This document shows, one piece after another, positions 42,739 through 51,322 of a stretch of 51,523 nt of DNA. Source of the stretch: an uncultured Clostridia bacterium (GTDB taxonomy: Bacteria; Bacillota; Clostridia; Oscillospirales; Ruminococcaceae). The notes below the pieces were generated by a model. The model saw nothing but the letters and a program-made list of their open reading frames with translations. It was not told where the DNA came from and did not search any database. Made by a program: the position numbers and the translations under genes. The stretch covers positions 1 to 51,523 of the forward strand of contig CANPZC010000016.1 of NCBI GenBank assembly GCA_947589355.1. The letters are read 5' to 3'. Position 1 is the first letter of the stretch, and each line of letters opens with the position of its first letter.

Positions 42739-42928
42739 GGTGATAAGCACAGACTTATCGTATGAAAGCGTTAAGCTTTTGTAAAAAGAGGAGAACCCTG
42801 CCGTAAAAGTGGGAACTATTAAAGAGGAGAACCCTACCGTAGAAGTGGGAACTATCAAAGAGGAGAACCCTACCGTAGAAGTGGGAACTATTTCTCAGCT
42901 GTACTTTTTGCAGGTACGGCTGATTTTT
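42739..42928 (+). ncRNA. Repeat-pseudoknot RNA, cassette 3
   Basis: It starts GGTG with the same GATAAG/CTTATC hairpin, then an AAAGC/GCTTT hairpin and three head-to-tail 36-base units at 42785-42820, 42821-42856 and 42857-42892; the last two differ by one base. Each has GAGGAGAACCCTACCGT followed by GTGGGAACTAT, so CCC can pair with the next GGG. A terminator TCAGC-GTAC/GTAC-GCTGA with T tract lies at 42894-42928. The leader and unit consensus are shared with the other cassettes. Confidence 0.62.
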
Positions 42929-42962
42929 ATACAAAAAGTGTGAGTGGGAGTTTTTAAATGAA

Positions 42963-42995
42963 AAAAGTCGGTGAGGCACACCGGCTTTTATTTTT
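42963..42995. terminator. Bidirectional terminator at the end of the HipA-like gene
   Basis: AAAAGTCGGTG/CACCGGCTTTT (one G-U) has T tracts on both strands and separates the RNA cassettes from the convergent kinase gene. Confidence 0.8.
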
Positions 42996-44142
42996 CGCAA
43001 ATATCACAAATATCTGCTATCCTTTCTTCCACAGATCCAACAAGACCGTTTACACGTTTTTCATTTACATAGCCCTTTTCTTTTAACGGTTCAAGGATAT
43101 TTGCCATTTCTTCACCGAAACCGTCAAGCTTTGAAGCATCGAACCAATCAAGCGACGATACCAGTTTTAATTGCTCATCATGCGTTTCATACCAGGGCTT
43201 GCACTCGATAACTCTGCTCTTGTTCGGAATATCGATATGCTTATTGTACAGCAAAGAAGTACCGCTGTCATACACGGGAGCAGCGCTTACAAATTCAAGC
43301 GTATCGGCATTTCTGAGCAAGCCGAAATTGTTGGTGTGGCGGTCTTCGTTTGCAATGATGTGATCTGTTACTATCATTTTATCCATAAAGGTTTGTATAT
43401 TGCGGACACCTGCTTCATTGCAAAGATTCAGATAGTGCTGATAAAAATTTTGATGATTTGGCTTGTTTTTTGATGCAAGCACCGAATATGCTGTGACAAG
43501 TTCGGTATTTTGATCGGTAAAACACGGGCAGACACTGTAAGGAAGTTCGTCTATCCATACAACATCATAACTTATGTGCGGTATGCCCAGACGTTTCATT
43601 AAAGCAGAGGCTATCTTCTCATTAAAAGGCTCTTGCTGATAAGGAAAAGTACCTGCTTTGAGCAGCACGCGCTCTCCGTTTATTATTTTCCAGCGTTTCT
43701 TCAGATTGCCGTTTGTTGTGCCATCGGGAGAGTAAAGATCTTTTACCGTTTCAGCATAGTCTCCGAAAAGCGCATCTCCCAGTTCTTCCGAAAAAGCGTT
43801 GTCAAAAAAGTTTATGCTCTCCCACGAAAGGTCAGAGCCGCGCGGCTTTATCCAGTAATGGTCTGACAGGCTAAGCCCCATACATTTCGCCGCGAGAGCT
43901 TTCGTATTATAGATCTGAAGCGCCTGCAATACATCTCTGATGTCTTTTCTGCTATCGGGGATAGCGCGGTATCTCCACCATTTAGCGAGAAGCACAATAT
44001 CGAACTCGCCGTCTTTGCAAGTACCAACAGGCAAATGCTGCGACGCGTAAATTTCATTTATGTCCATTATATAGCCGTCATCTGTCAGTATGTCGGCAAC
44101 TTCTGTATTCTTGTGCATCAGGATATGACAACTGTTTCGCAT
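42988..44142 (-). CDS. HipA-like kinase domain protein
   Basis: 384 residues. The C-terminal half carries HipA-type kinase features: MIVTDHIIANEDRHTNNFGL, which holds the catalytic Asp and Asn region, and APVYDSGTSLLY as the metal-binding DxG-like motif. The N-terminal half (LMHKNTEVADIL, ALAAKCMGLSLSDHYWIKP) is a clostridial variant sometimes labelled excisionase in databases, which I think is misleading. Canonical HipA is a Ser/Thr kinase toxin neutralised by HipB; no hipB lies next to this gene. GGAGG sits 7 bases before the ATG. The promoter is bracketed by a large inverted repeat. Confidence 0.8.
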   Translation of the reverse strand: MRNSCHILMHKNTEVADILTDDGYIMDINEIYASQHLPVGTCKDGEFDIVLLAKWWRYRAIPDSRKDIRDVLQALQIYNTKALAAKCMGLSLSDHYWIKPRGSDLSWESINFFDNAFSEELGDALFGDYAETVKDLYSPDGTTNGNLKKRWKIINGERVLLKAGTFPYQQEPFNEKIASALMKRLGIPHISYDVVWIDELPYSVCPCFTDQNTELVTAYSVLASKNKPNHQNFYQHYLNLCNEAGVRNIQTFMDKMIVTDHIIANEDRHTNNFGLLRNADTLEFVSAAPVYDSGTSLLYNKHIDIPNKSRVIECKPWYETHDEQLKLVSSLDWFDASKLDGFGEEMANILEPLKEKGYVNEKRVNGLVGSVEERIADICDICEK

Positions 44143-44198
44143 ATTCGCACCTCCATTAAAGCAACTGTGTATAATGTCACACTTTTTATTTTGAGAGA

Positions 44199-44282
44199 GC
44201 TGAAATGCTCCCCTTTCATTAGACTTCTTTCGGGTATATTTCTATTATACCATATTGTCTAACAAATGGGGAGCATTTCAGC
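44199..44282 (-). promoter_or_regulatory. 84-base inverted repeat around the HipA-like gene promoter
   Basis: Arms 44199-44224 and 44257-44282 match in 23 of 26 positions as inverted copies (outer part GCTGAAATGCTCCCC). The 32-base spacer contains the -10 box TATAAT (44249-44244, minus strand) inside a second palindrome, GGTATA-N7-TATACC (44233-44251). No good -35 is present. Only one arm would be transcribed, so the repeat probably acts as paired DNA operators. Confidence 0.6.
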
Positions 44283-44360
44283 CTTCCAAAGTGAAACGGT
44301 TATTTTTTTAACTAAGTTTGGGAGCTAGCCGCTATCGTACTGAGCCAGCGCCCTTTTTCT
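44283..44360. other. Intergenic segment with terminator-like GC hairpin
   Basis: A long interrupted hairpin at about 44320-44352 (GGG...CCC ends with GC-rich inner pairs) is followed by TTTTT on the plus strand. On the minus strand the same sequence would be the 5' end of a transcript from the promoter at 44367. No reading frame of note. Confidence 0.4.
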
Positions 44361-44366
44361 ATTTAT

Positions 44367-44395
44367 ATTATACACCAGAGAAATTTATTTGTCAA
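44367..44395 (-). promoter_or_regulatory. Minus-strand promoter upstream of the HipA-like gene
   Basis: Perfect TTGACA (44395-44390), 17 bases, TATAAT (44372-44367). It points toward the HipA-like gene 225 bases away and diverges from the peptide promoter at 44404. It could supply a long leader RNA or a separate small RNA. Confidence 0.7.
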
Positions 44396-44403
44396 GTCTT
44401 TTC

Positions 44404-44433
44404 TTCACAAATACAGTTGAAATATGTTATAAT
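44404..44433 (+). promoter_or_regulatory. Promoter of the small hydrophobic peptide
   Basis: TTCACA (44404-44409), 18 bases, TATAAT (44428-44433). The -10 and start region (TATAATATATACGGTG) matches those of RNA cassettes 2 and 3 at all but one position. Confidence 0.6.
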
Positions 44434-44474
44434 ATATACGGTGCCGGTGAGGTACGAAACGGAAAAGCGGCTAT

Positions 44475-44510
44475 CTCCCATATTCTCCTCTGTCAGAGGC
44501 AGAAGGGAGG
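44475..44510 (+). promoter_or_regulatory. Hairpin masking the peptide ribosome binding site
   Basis: CTCCC (44475-44479) pairs with GGGAG (44505-44509), which is the Shine-Dalgarno sequence, around an inner CCTCT/AGAGG hairpin (44487-44499). Translation of the peptide should be poor unless this opens. Confidence 0.55.
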
Positions 44511-44518
44511 TGGGTATT

Positions 44519-44611
44519 ATGGATTATTTGTCTTTAATACTTATTATTATAATTCTTGTGTTTTTCATCCTTAGCGAACAAATAATATGCGAACAGACTG
44601 GTATGATTTGA
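44519..44611 (+). CDS. 30-residue hydrophobic peptide, possible type I toxin or leader peptide
   Basis: MDYLSLILIIIILVFFILSE begins a single transmembrane helix; the tail is QIICEQTGMI. GGGAGG lies 8 bases before the ATG but is paired in a hairpin. Small hydrophobic peptides with masked ribosome binding sites are typical of type I toxins of the holin-like or Fst kind. Alternatively, since three terminators and the repA operon follow, it could be a leader peptide. No antisense RNA is obvious. Confidence 0.55.
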   Translation: MDYLSLILIIIILVFFILSEQIICEQTGMI

Positions 44612-44625
44612 TATAAATACTATGC

Positions 44626-44658
44626 AGATGTTTCTCTAAATGAGGAACATCTTTTTTT
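44626..44658 (+). terminator. Terminator 1 of 3 before the repA operon
   Basis: An 11-bp stem (44626-44636/44642-44652, one G-U) with loop TAAAT, followed by seven T. Confidence 0.75.
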
Positions 44659-44661
44659 GAT

Positions 44662-44693
44662 AGGGCGTTCCTCTAAAAAGGAATGTCCTTTTT
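44662..44693 (+). terminator. Terminator 2 of 3 before the repA operon
   Basis: An 11-bp stem AGGGCGTTCCT/AGGAATGTCCT (two G-U) followed by TTTTT. Confidence 0.75.
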
Positions 44694-44715
44694 AATTTAA
44701 TTGAATAATAAATTG

Positions 44716-44748
44716 GGCGTTCTGCATGATAAGCGGAGCGCCTTTTTT
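44716..44748 (+). terminator. Terminator 3 of 3 before the repA operon
   Basis: A 10-bp stem GGCGTTCTGC/GCGGAGCGCC (two G-U) followed by six T, only 5 bases before the ribosome binding site of the next gene. Three in a row suggest attenuation or insulation. Confidence 0.75.
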
Positions 44749-44765
44749 CTTAAGGAGGATAAAAA

Positions 44766-45023
44766 TTGAATAAGATACAATGTTACTATATGCCAAAGCA
44801 AATAATGTCTTCTGATTACTCATCGTTTTCTATCGAAAGCAAGATGTTATTTTCAATAATTTTTACAAACGCAAAGCATGTAAAAACTATCATGGAAACT
44901 GCCGATCTGATTGAACGTATCGGTGCAAAAGAATTGTATAACATGAGGCGATGTCAGGAACTTCTTGAAGGCGAAAAAACCGACCAAACAACTAAATCCG
45001 AAGAAGACGAAACCGACATCTGA
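44766..45023 (+). CDS. Short RepA_N-like N-terminal paralogue
   Basis: 85 residues starting at TTG, 6-7 bases after AAGGAGG. CYYMPKQIMSSDYSSFSIES aligns in pattern with the start of the next protein (FYSIPQLLFTDEKFEKLSCE), so it looks like a shortened RepA_N domain. Its tail LLEGEKTD is shared with the RepA linker, and the DNA encoding it (44961-44985) is identical over 25 bases to 45547-45571. It may be a duplication remnant or a modulator of RepA. Confidence 0.65.
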   Translation: MNKIQCYYMPKQIMSSDYSSFSIESKMLFSIIFTNAKHVKTIMETADLIERIGAKELYNMRRCQELLEGEKTDQTTKSEEDETDI

Positions 45024-45054
45024 CATTTGAAAAAACAAAAAGGAGAACAAGATT

Positions 45055-46059
45055 ATGGAATTTGACTTTTTCTATAAAGATGAGCCAAAGCAATATGCAT
45101 TTTATTCAATTCCGCAACTGCTTTTCACAGATGAAAAATTTGAAAAATTGAGTTGTGAAGCAAAAGTTTTATACGGCTTGCTACTGGATCTCGCAGGTTT
45201 ATCAAGCAAAAACGGTTGGACAGATGAAAATGGAAAAGTCTATGTCTATTATAAGCGAGAAGATGTTTGTAATATGCTTGGCTGCGCTAAAGACAAGGCG
45301 ACAAAAATACTTGCCGAACTTGATGACAACAAGGGTATAGGTCTTATTAAGAGAGTACCACAGGGACAAGGCAAGCCGGCAAAGATATATGTAAAGCATT
45401 TTTTGAGGATTAAAGACGAAAATGCAGGATTATTTGACAATCCTGCAAATTCCGATGATGTTAGCTATGAATCAGATGACGACTTGGAAAATGAAACCGC
45501 CCTCTTGGGGGCGGAAAAATCGCCCTCTAAGGGGCGGAAAAATCGTCTTCTTGAAGGCGAAAAAACCGACCGCCTTTATAATATCCAAACTAATATATCC
45601 AACTTTATTGAAACATCTAAATCAATCTATCAGCCTGAAGATACTAATCCGCCCTCTAATCCTTCTAACTATACAGATGTGATTGATGCGATTGAATATG
45701 CACAAAAAATTTCTGAAATAAAAGAACGCATTGAATATGCCTTTTTTCAAGAGAAGTATAGCAATGACATTGATATTATTAACGAGGTCGTTGATGTAAT
45801 AGCTTGGACTGAACTCACAAAACGCCGCTGCCTAAAAGTCAATGGAGAAAATCTGGCAACTGAAATTGTGCGTGAAAGACTATCAGTGCTTGATGAAAGT
45901 CACATAGAATATGTACTTGACTGTATTAAGGAGCAAACTACAAAAATCAGTCAAAGACGTAATTATCTTTTAACGTGTCTTTTTAACGCTCCCATTACAA
46001 TTGATGGATATTATGCTAATCTTGTTAAGCATGATATGTACGGCGGAGGTTACAACTAA
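45055..46059 (+). CDS. repA: RepA_N-family replication initiator
   Basis: 334 residues. Residues 10-120 form the RepA_N DNA-binding winged-helix region (LLFTDEKFEKLSCEAKVLYG, YKREDVCNMLGCAKDKATKI). A variable linker (about 145-180) has three degenerate repeats, readable as LGAEKSP, SKGRKNR and LLEGEKTD. The C-terminal 120 residues match the DUF6017 type that accompanies such initiators. In these elements it drives replication of the excised circle. AAGGAG precedes the ATG. Confidence 0.9.
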   Translation: MEFDFFYKDEPKQYAFYSIPQLLFTDEKFEKLSCEAKVLYGLLLDLAGLSSKNGWTDENGKVYVYYKREDVCNMLGCAKDKATKILAELDDNKGIGLIKRVPQGQGKPAKIYVKHFLRIKDENAGLFDNPANSDDVSYESDDDLENETALLGAEKSPSKGRKNRLLEGEKTDRLYNIQTNISNFIETSKSIYQPEDTNPPSNPSNYTDVIDAIEYAQKISEIKERIEYAFFQEKYSNDIDIINEVVDVIAWTELTKRRCLKVNGENLATEIVRERLSVLDESHIEYVLDCIKEQTTKISQRRNYLLTCLFNAPITIDGYYANLVKHDMYGGGYN

Positions 46060-46115
46060 GAAAAACAACTTTATATCCAGTGGATACAAAGTAATATTAT
46101 TGAGGAGGTCATGAT

Positions 46116-46403
46116 ATGACAATGACAATCATTACACAAACCGAGGAAATCATTAACTTCGGCAACATCTTGAAGCTCACACACATGGTGGGCGAATATG
46201 ACGGAGAGCAAGCGTATGCTATATATGCTTTCCCCATAAGTGAAGCAGAGGCGTCTGAAGCCGACTTAGAAGAACGTGCTATACAACTGTGTATAAGCCA
46301 CAGCGAAACAGCCATTAAAGAGGTGTTTGATAAGATAAAAAAGTGGTTGCAGAACGGCACACAGCCTTTACTTGACATATCCAGCATGATTTTGGAAGAT
46401 TAA
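46116..46403 (+). CDS. ICE-associated small protein of unknown function
   Basis: 95 residues, acidic, with no transmembrane segment. AGGAGG precedes the gene; two earlier ATGs are out of frame or stop at once. The order repA, small acidic protein, small membrane protein, pcfB recurs in related elements. I do not recognise a domain. Confidence 0.7.
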   Translation: MTMTIITQTEEIINFGNILKLTHMVGEYDGEQAYAIYAFPISEAEASEADLEERAIQLCISHSETAIKEVFDKIKKWLQNGTQPLLDISSMILED

Positions 46404-46424
46404 AAGAAAGGAGAAAGCAAACTA

Positions 46425-46667
46425 ATGAAAAGTAATAAAAGAAAATATGGTTTTTCGCTTCCAGAAATTGAACCTCTTCAGGTTATAGCAATGATAATTT
46501 TTGGAATAACCTTGTGCACTGTAGGAATATTTGGAATTTGGCAAGTTACTGAGGGGGCAAAAGAGGCTGAAAAAGAGCAAATAGAGCAAGCTCAGACCTC
46601 CTCTTATAGCATGGTTTTGGATGAACAAGATCAGACAAGATCTTATAACATAACTGTGGAGGACTAA
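46425..46667 (+). CDS. Small single-pass membrane protein of the ICE
   Basis: 80 residues with one transmembrane helix (about residues 21-42, VIAMIIFGITLCTVGIFGIW) and a charged tail with EAEKEQIEQAQ. GAAAGGAG lies upstream, and pcfB starts 2 bases after its stop. It may be a small transfer-complex component (inference from position). Confidence 0.7.
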   Translation: MKSNKRKYGFSLPEIEPLQVIAMIIFGITLCTVGIFGIWQVTEGAKEAEKEQIEQAQTSSYSMVLDEQDQTRSYNITVED

Positions 46668-46669
46668 AA

Positions 46670-47149
46670 ATGCAAAACGATTTTGAAAAGGGTGCAGAAA
46701 ATACTATTGATATTACTGTGCAGGCAACTAAACTTACCAGCGAAGTATTAAGGTCAGCTCTCAATAATTACCTTAACGGTAAGGCTGAAAAGCAAGGACG
46801 AATGAGCTATAAAGCACTTGAACGCAAAAGCGGTGCAAAGCTAGACAGTATAGAGATAACGGATAACAATATTCAGTCTTTTCTTAAAATAGCAAAAAAG
46901 TATGATATTGATTTTGCACTTAAACGAGATGCAACAACTGCCCCTCCTACATATCACGTCTTTTTTCGCACATCTCAAACTGAAAACTTCAACCGTGCCT
47001 TCAAAGAATATGCAACTGGAAAAAGTCAGGAGATAAGTAAAAAGCCTTATGACAGACAAAAGTTGCAAGAAAAAGCCCAAGAGATAGCTAATCAGCCTAG
47101 AGAGCGTAAGGAAAAAGTTCTTGTCAGAAGCAAGGAGAGCAGTTTATGA
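46670..47149 (+). CDS. PcfB family protein (DUF3801)
   Basis: 159 residues. LTSEVLRSALNNYLNGKAEK, GRMSYKALERKSGAKLDSI and the YDIDFALKRD segment are typical of PcfB, an accessory factor of the conjugative relaxosome and coupling protein. Its ATGA overlap with virD4 supports a joint function. Confidence 0.88.
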   Translation: MQNDFEKGAENTIDITVQATKLTSEVLRSALNNYLNGKAEKQGRMSYKALERKSGAKLDSIEITDNNIQSFLKIAKKYDIDFALKRDATTAPPTYHVFFRTSQTENFNRAFKEYATGKSQEISKKPYDRQKLQEKAQEIANQPRERKEKVLVRSKESSL

Positions 47150-49068
47150 ACATAAACTCAAAGAAGCTCAAAAAAGTAATACTAACTAACTTGCCATATC
47201 TAATTTTCGGCTATGCAGGAGATATGCTTGCTTATGCGTATCGTACAGCTGACGGAGTAGGCTTTCAAGAAAAGTTATTGCCTTTTTTGAATAATTTGGG
47301 AACGGTCTTTTCAAAAATGCTTCCGATCTTTTATCCAACAGATATTTTGTTTGGCATACTGACTGCTGCTCTTATGAAATTGATTTTATATATTAAGTCA
47401 AAAAATAAAAAGCAGTTCAGACAAGGTCGTGAATACGGTTCAGCAAAGTGGGGTACTGAAAAGGATATAGAGCCTTATGTAGATTATAAAGACTTTGACA
47501 ATAATATCCTGCTAACTCAAACAGAGCGCCTTACTATGGGAAAACCTTCGCATCCAAAATATGCAAGAAACAAAAATGTGCTTATCATAGGAGGATCAGG
47601 CTCAGGAAAAACACGCTTTTTTATTAAGCCAAATCTGATGCAGATGCACTCATCTTACGTTGTCACCGATCCTAAAGGTACTATACTGGTTGAGTGCGGC
47701 AAGATGTTAGAGCGCGGCAGACCTGTCAAAGGTGATGATGGTGAAATTCATTATCAGCCATACAAAATTAAAGTGTTCAATACTGTCAGCTTTGAAAAAT
47801 CAATGCACTATAATCCTTTTGAATACATCTCTGAGAAAAATCGTGAAAGAGATATTTTAAAATTTGTTGAAACTCTTGTAAAGAACACCAACGGCAACAA
47901 GCCTGCTGGCGGAGATGACTTTTGGGAAAAAGCAGAAAGGCTGCTTTATACCGCATATATAGCTATGATATTCTGCGTATATCCACAAGAGGAAAGAAAT
48001 TTCGCTACTCTTATTGACATGATAAACAGTTCAGAATGTCGTGAAGATGATGAAACTTTTGAAAATGCTGTAGACAAGCTGTTTAAGTACGTTGATATGT
48101 GGATAAACGGAACGTTGCCAGCAATTGAAGAAATAGAAGATAATTTTCAAGATCTAACTGCCTTTGAGCCTGATGCCGAACAAAAACGAATTGGAGCGTT
48201 TGCAGTTAAACAGTTTAAGGCATACAAACTTGCCGCTGGAAAAACGGCGAAGTCAATCTTGATTTCTTGCTCTACAAGGCTTGCACCTTTTGCAATTGAT
48301 GAAGTATTAGAGATTACTTCCTATGATGAGCTGCACCTTGATAAGCTCGGTGATGAATTGTCAGCCCTATTTGTAATTATTTCAGATACCGACGCTACAT
48401 TCAATTTTCTGGTAGCGATAATGTACTCACAGATGTTCAATCTGCTCTGCACCAAAGCGGACAACAGCAAGGGCGGCAGATTAACATATCACGTTCGCTG
48501 TTTGCTTGATGAATTTGCCAACATTGGTGAAATACCACAATTTGATAAGCTTATAGCGACTATCCGTTCCCGTGAAGTATCAGCTGATATAGTCCTTCAG
48601 GCTAAGTCACAATTAAAGGCTATCTATAAGGATAACGCTGATACTATCGAAGGCAACTGCGATACTACGCTGTTTCTAGGCGGCAAAGAAAAAACTACAT
48701 TAAAAGAGATTTCTGAAAGCCTAGGCAAGGAAACAATTGATAGTTATAATACATCAGAACAACGTGGTCAATCGCAGAGTTATGGTCTGAATTATCAGAA
48801 ACTTGGAAAGGAGTTGATAAGTCAAGATGAGCTGGGAGTAATGGACGGTGGAAAATGTATCTTACAAGTCAGAGGAGTTCGACCGTTCCTGTCTGACAAG
48901 TTTGATATTACACGGCACAAAAACTACAAAATGTTGCTCGACTATGATGATAAAAACGAATTTGACATAGCTAAATATGTCGCTCGCCGTTCTAAGTGTA
49001 GAGCAAGAATAATGTCATCAGATGTTGTAGAGCAGTACATATGTAACGATACTGAACGGTCAGAATAA
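47146..49068 (+). CDS. VirD4/TraG-type conjugative coupling protein
   Basis: 640 residues. Two N-terminal membrane segments (about 12-30 and 62-85) precede the ATPase domain with Walker A IIGGSGSGKTRFF (about 148-156) and Walker B RCLLDEFANIG (about 450-458). YGSAKWGTEKDIEP, YVVTDPKG and the C-terminal LGVMDGGKCILQVRG are standard for the family in Gram-positive ICEs. It brings the relaxosome to the type IV secretion channel. The C terminus is complete. Confidence 0.95.
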   Translation: MNINSKKLKKVILTNLPYLIFGYAGDMLAYAYRTADGVGFQEKLLPFLNNLGTVFSKMLPIFYPTDILFGILTAALMKLILYIKSKNKKQFRQGREYGSAKWGTEKDIEPYVDYKDFDNNILLTQTERLTMGKPSHPKYARNKNVLIIGGSGSGKTRFFIKPNLMQMHSSYVVTDPKGTILVECGKMLERGRPVKGDDGEIHYQPYKIKVFNTVSFEKSMHYNPFEYISEKNRERDILKFVETLVKNTNGNKPAGGDDFWEKAERLLYTAYIAMIFCVYPQEERNFATLIDMINSSECREDDETFENAVDKLFKYVDMWINGTLPAIEEIEDNFQDLTAFEPDAEQKRIGAFAVKQFKAYKLAAGKTAKSILISCSTRLAPFAIDEVLEITSYDELHLDKLGDELSALFVIISDTDATFNFLVAIMYSQMFNLLCTKADNSKGGRLTYHVRCLLDEFANIGEIPQFDKLIATIRSREVSADIVLQAKSQLKAIYKDNADTIEGNCDTTLFLGGKEKTTLKEISESLGKETIDSYNTSEQRGQSQSYGLNYQKLGKELISQDELGVMDGGKCILQVRGVRPFLSDKFDITRHKNYKMLLDYDDKNEFDIAKYVARRSKCRARIMSSDVVEQYICNDTERSE

Positions 49069-49087
49069 TTAAAAAGGAGAAAGTTTT

Positions 49088-49357
49088 ATGAAAAGAAAAA
49101 GTACTAAAATCACAAGCATATGCAACACATCTCGTAAAGCAATAGTAGCACTTACCACTGCTATGATGAGCATATGCGTAATGACGACTACAGCTTTTGC
49201 TGCGACTGGCGAAGTTGATGCTACAAGTTTTATATCGACCGCCTGCACTGTGCTTAAATCAGTGATTATACTTATCGGCGCTGGTGTCGGCGTGTGGGGT
49301 GTAGTCAATCTGCTCGAAGGTTACGGTAACGACAACCCCGGCGCGAAAGCACAGTAG
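49088..49357 (+). CDS. Maff2 family protein, 3'-truncated
   Basis: 89 residues: a signal-peptide-like start (about 1-38, ending TTAFAA), then the Maff2 core with one transmembrane segment (SVIILIGAGVGVWGVVNLLE). It stops at GYGNDNPGAKAQ, where family members usually continue with a second hydrophobic segment. The stop lies 49 bases before the convergent recombinase gene, so the 3' part was probably displaced by insertion of that element. Confidence 0.8.
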   Translation: MKRKSTKITSICNTSRKAIVALTTAMMSICVMTTTAFAATGEVDATSFISTACTVLKSVIILIGAGVGVWGVVNLLEGYGNDNPGAKAQ

Positions 49358-49387
49358 TGATATAGAAGTTTTTTCTCCCTTAGTGTA

Positions 49388-51118
<1,731 letters not shown>

Positions 51119-51322
51119 TCAAACAGCCTGCTTGTCCTGTTCTTGTCCGGATTCACCGAGCATTTTCTCACAGTCCTCTGTGATGAGCCTTGCAAGTATA
51201 TCGCTCAGGCTTTGCCGAAAAGCTGGGTTAAAAGTTGTTGTCACCCTGTATGTTGTATGCCCGATATGATATTCGGACACACTTCCCGATACCGCAACAG
51301 CGGCAGTTGTAGTTTCATTCAT
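51119..51322 (-). CDS. TnpW-like transposon protein
   Basis: 67 residues. IGHTTYRVTTTFN followed by LSDILARLITEDCEK matches the small TnpW-type proteins found in Tn4451-like and related elements. Role unknown. AAAGGAG lies 11-12 bases before the ATG. It is 87 bases upstream of the recombinase start and probably in the same operon. Confidence 0.75.
   Translation of the reverse strand: MNETTTAAVAVSGSVSEYHIGHTTYRVTTTFNPAFRQSLSDILARLITEDCEKMLGESGQEQDKQAV

Larger units (their letters stand above)
44766..49357 (+). mobile_element. Left part of a Tn1549/CTn-like integrative conjugative element
   Basis: The gene order RepA_N, two small proteins, PcfB, VirD4, Maff2 is the usual one for this ICE family in Clostridia, and the DNA is poorer in G+C than the core genes before 42 kb. 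The true left end is not defined; it may lie in 44.1-44.7 kb. The relaxase, VirB4-like and integrase genes would lie beyond the inserted recombinase element or have been lost. Confidence 0.8.

Noticed and set aside
42242-42892. CRISPR array
   Set aside because: Units are directly adjacent with no unique spacers between constant repeats, each block has its own promoter and terminator, and no cas gene is present.
42739-42928. CsrA-type sponge RNA, because of the many GGA motifs
   Set aside because: GGA is frequent only in cassette 3; cassette 2 uses ACGGG. The shared property is the pseudoknot pairing, not GGA in hairpin loops.
42121-42990. Complete type III toxin-antitoxin locus
   Set aside because: No ToxN, CptN or TenpN-like gene of about 150-180 residues lies downstream on the same strand. 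Only the RNA part resembles such loci.
42755-43000. Minus-strand frame of 81 codons with internal repeats
   Set aside because: It is the translation of the 36-base RNA repeats and their terminator read backwards; no ribosome binding site.
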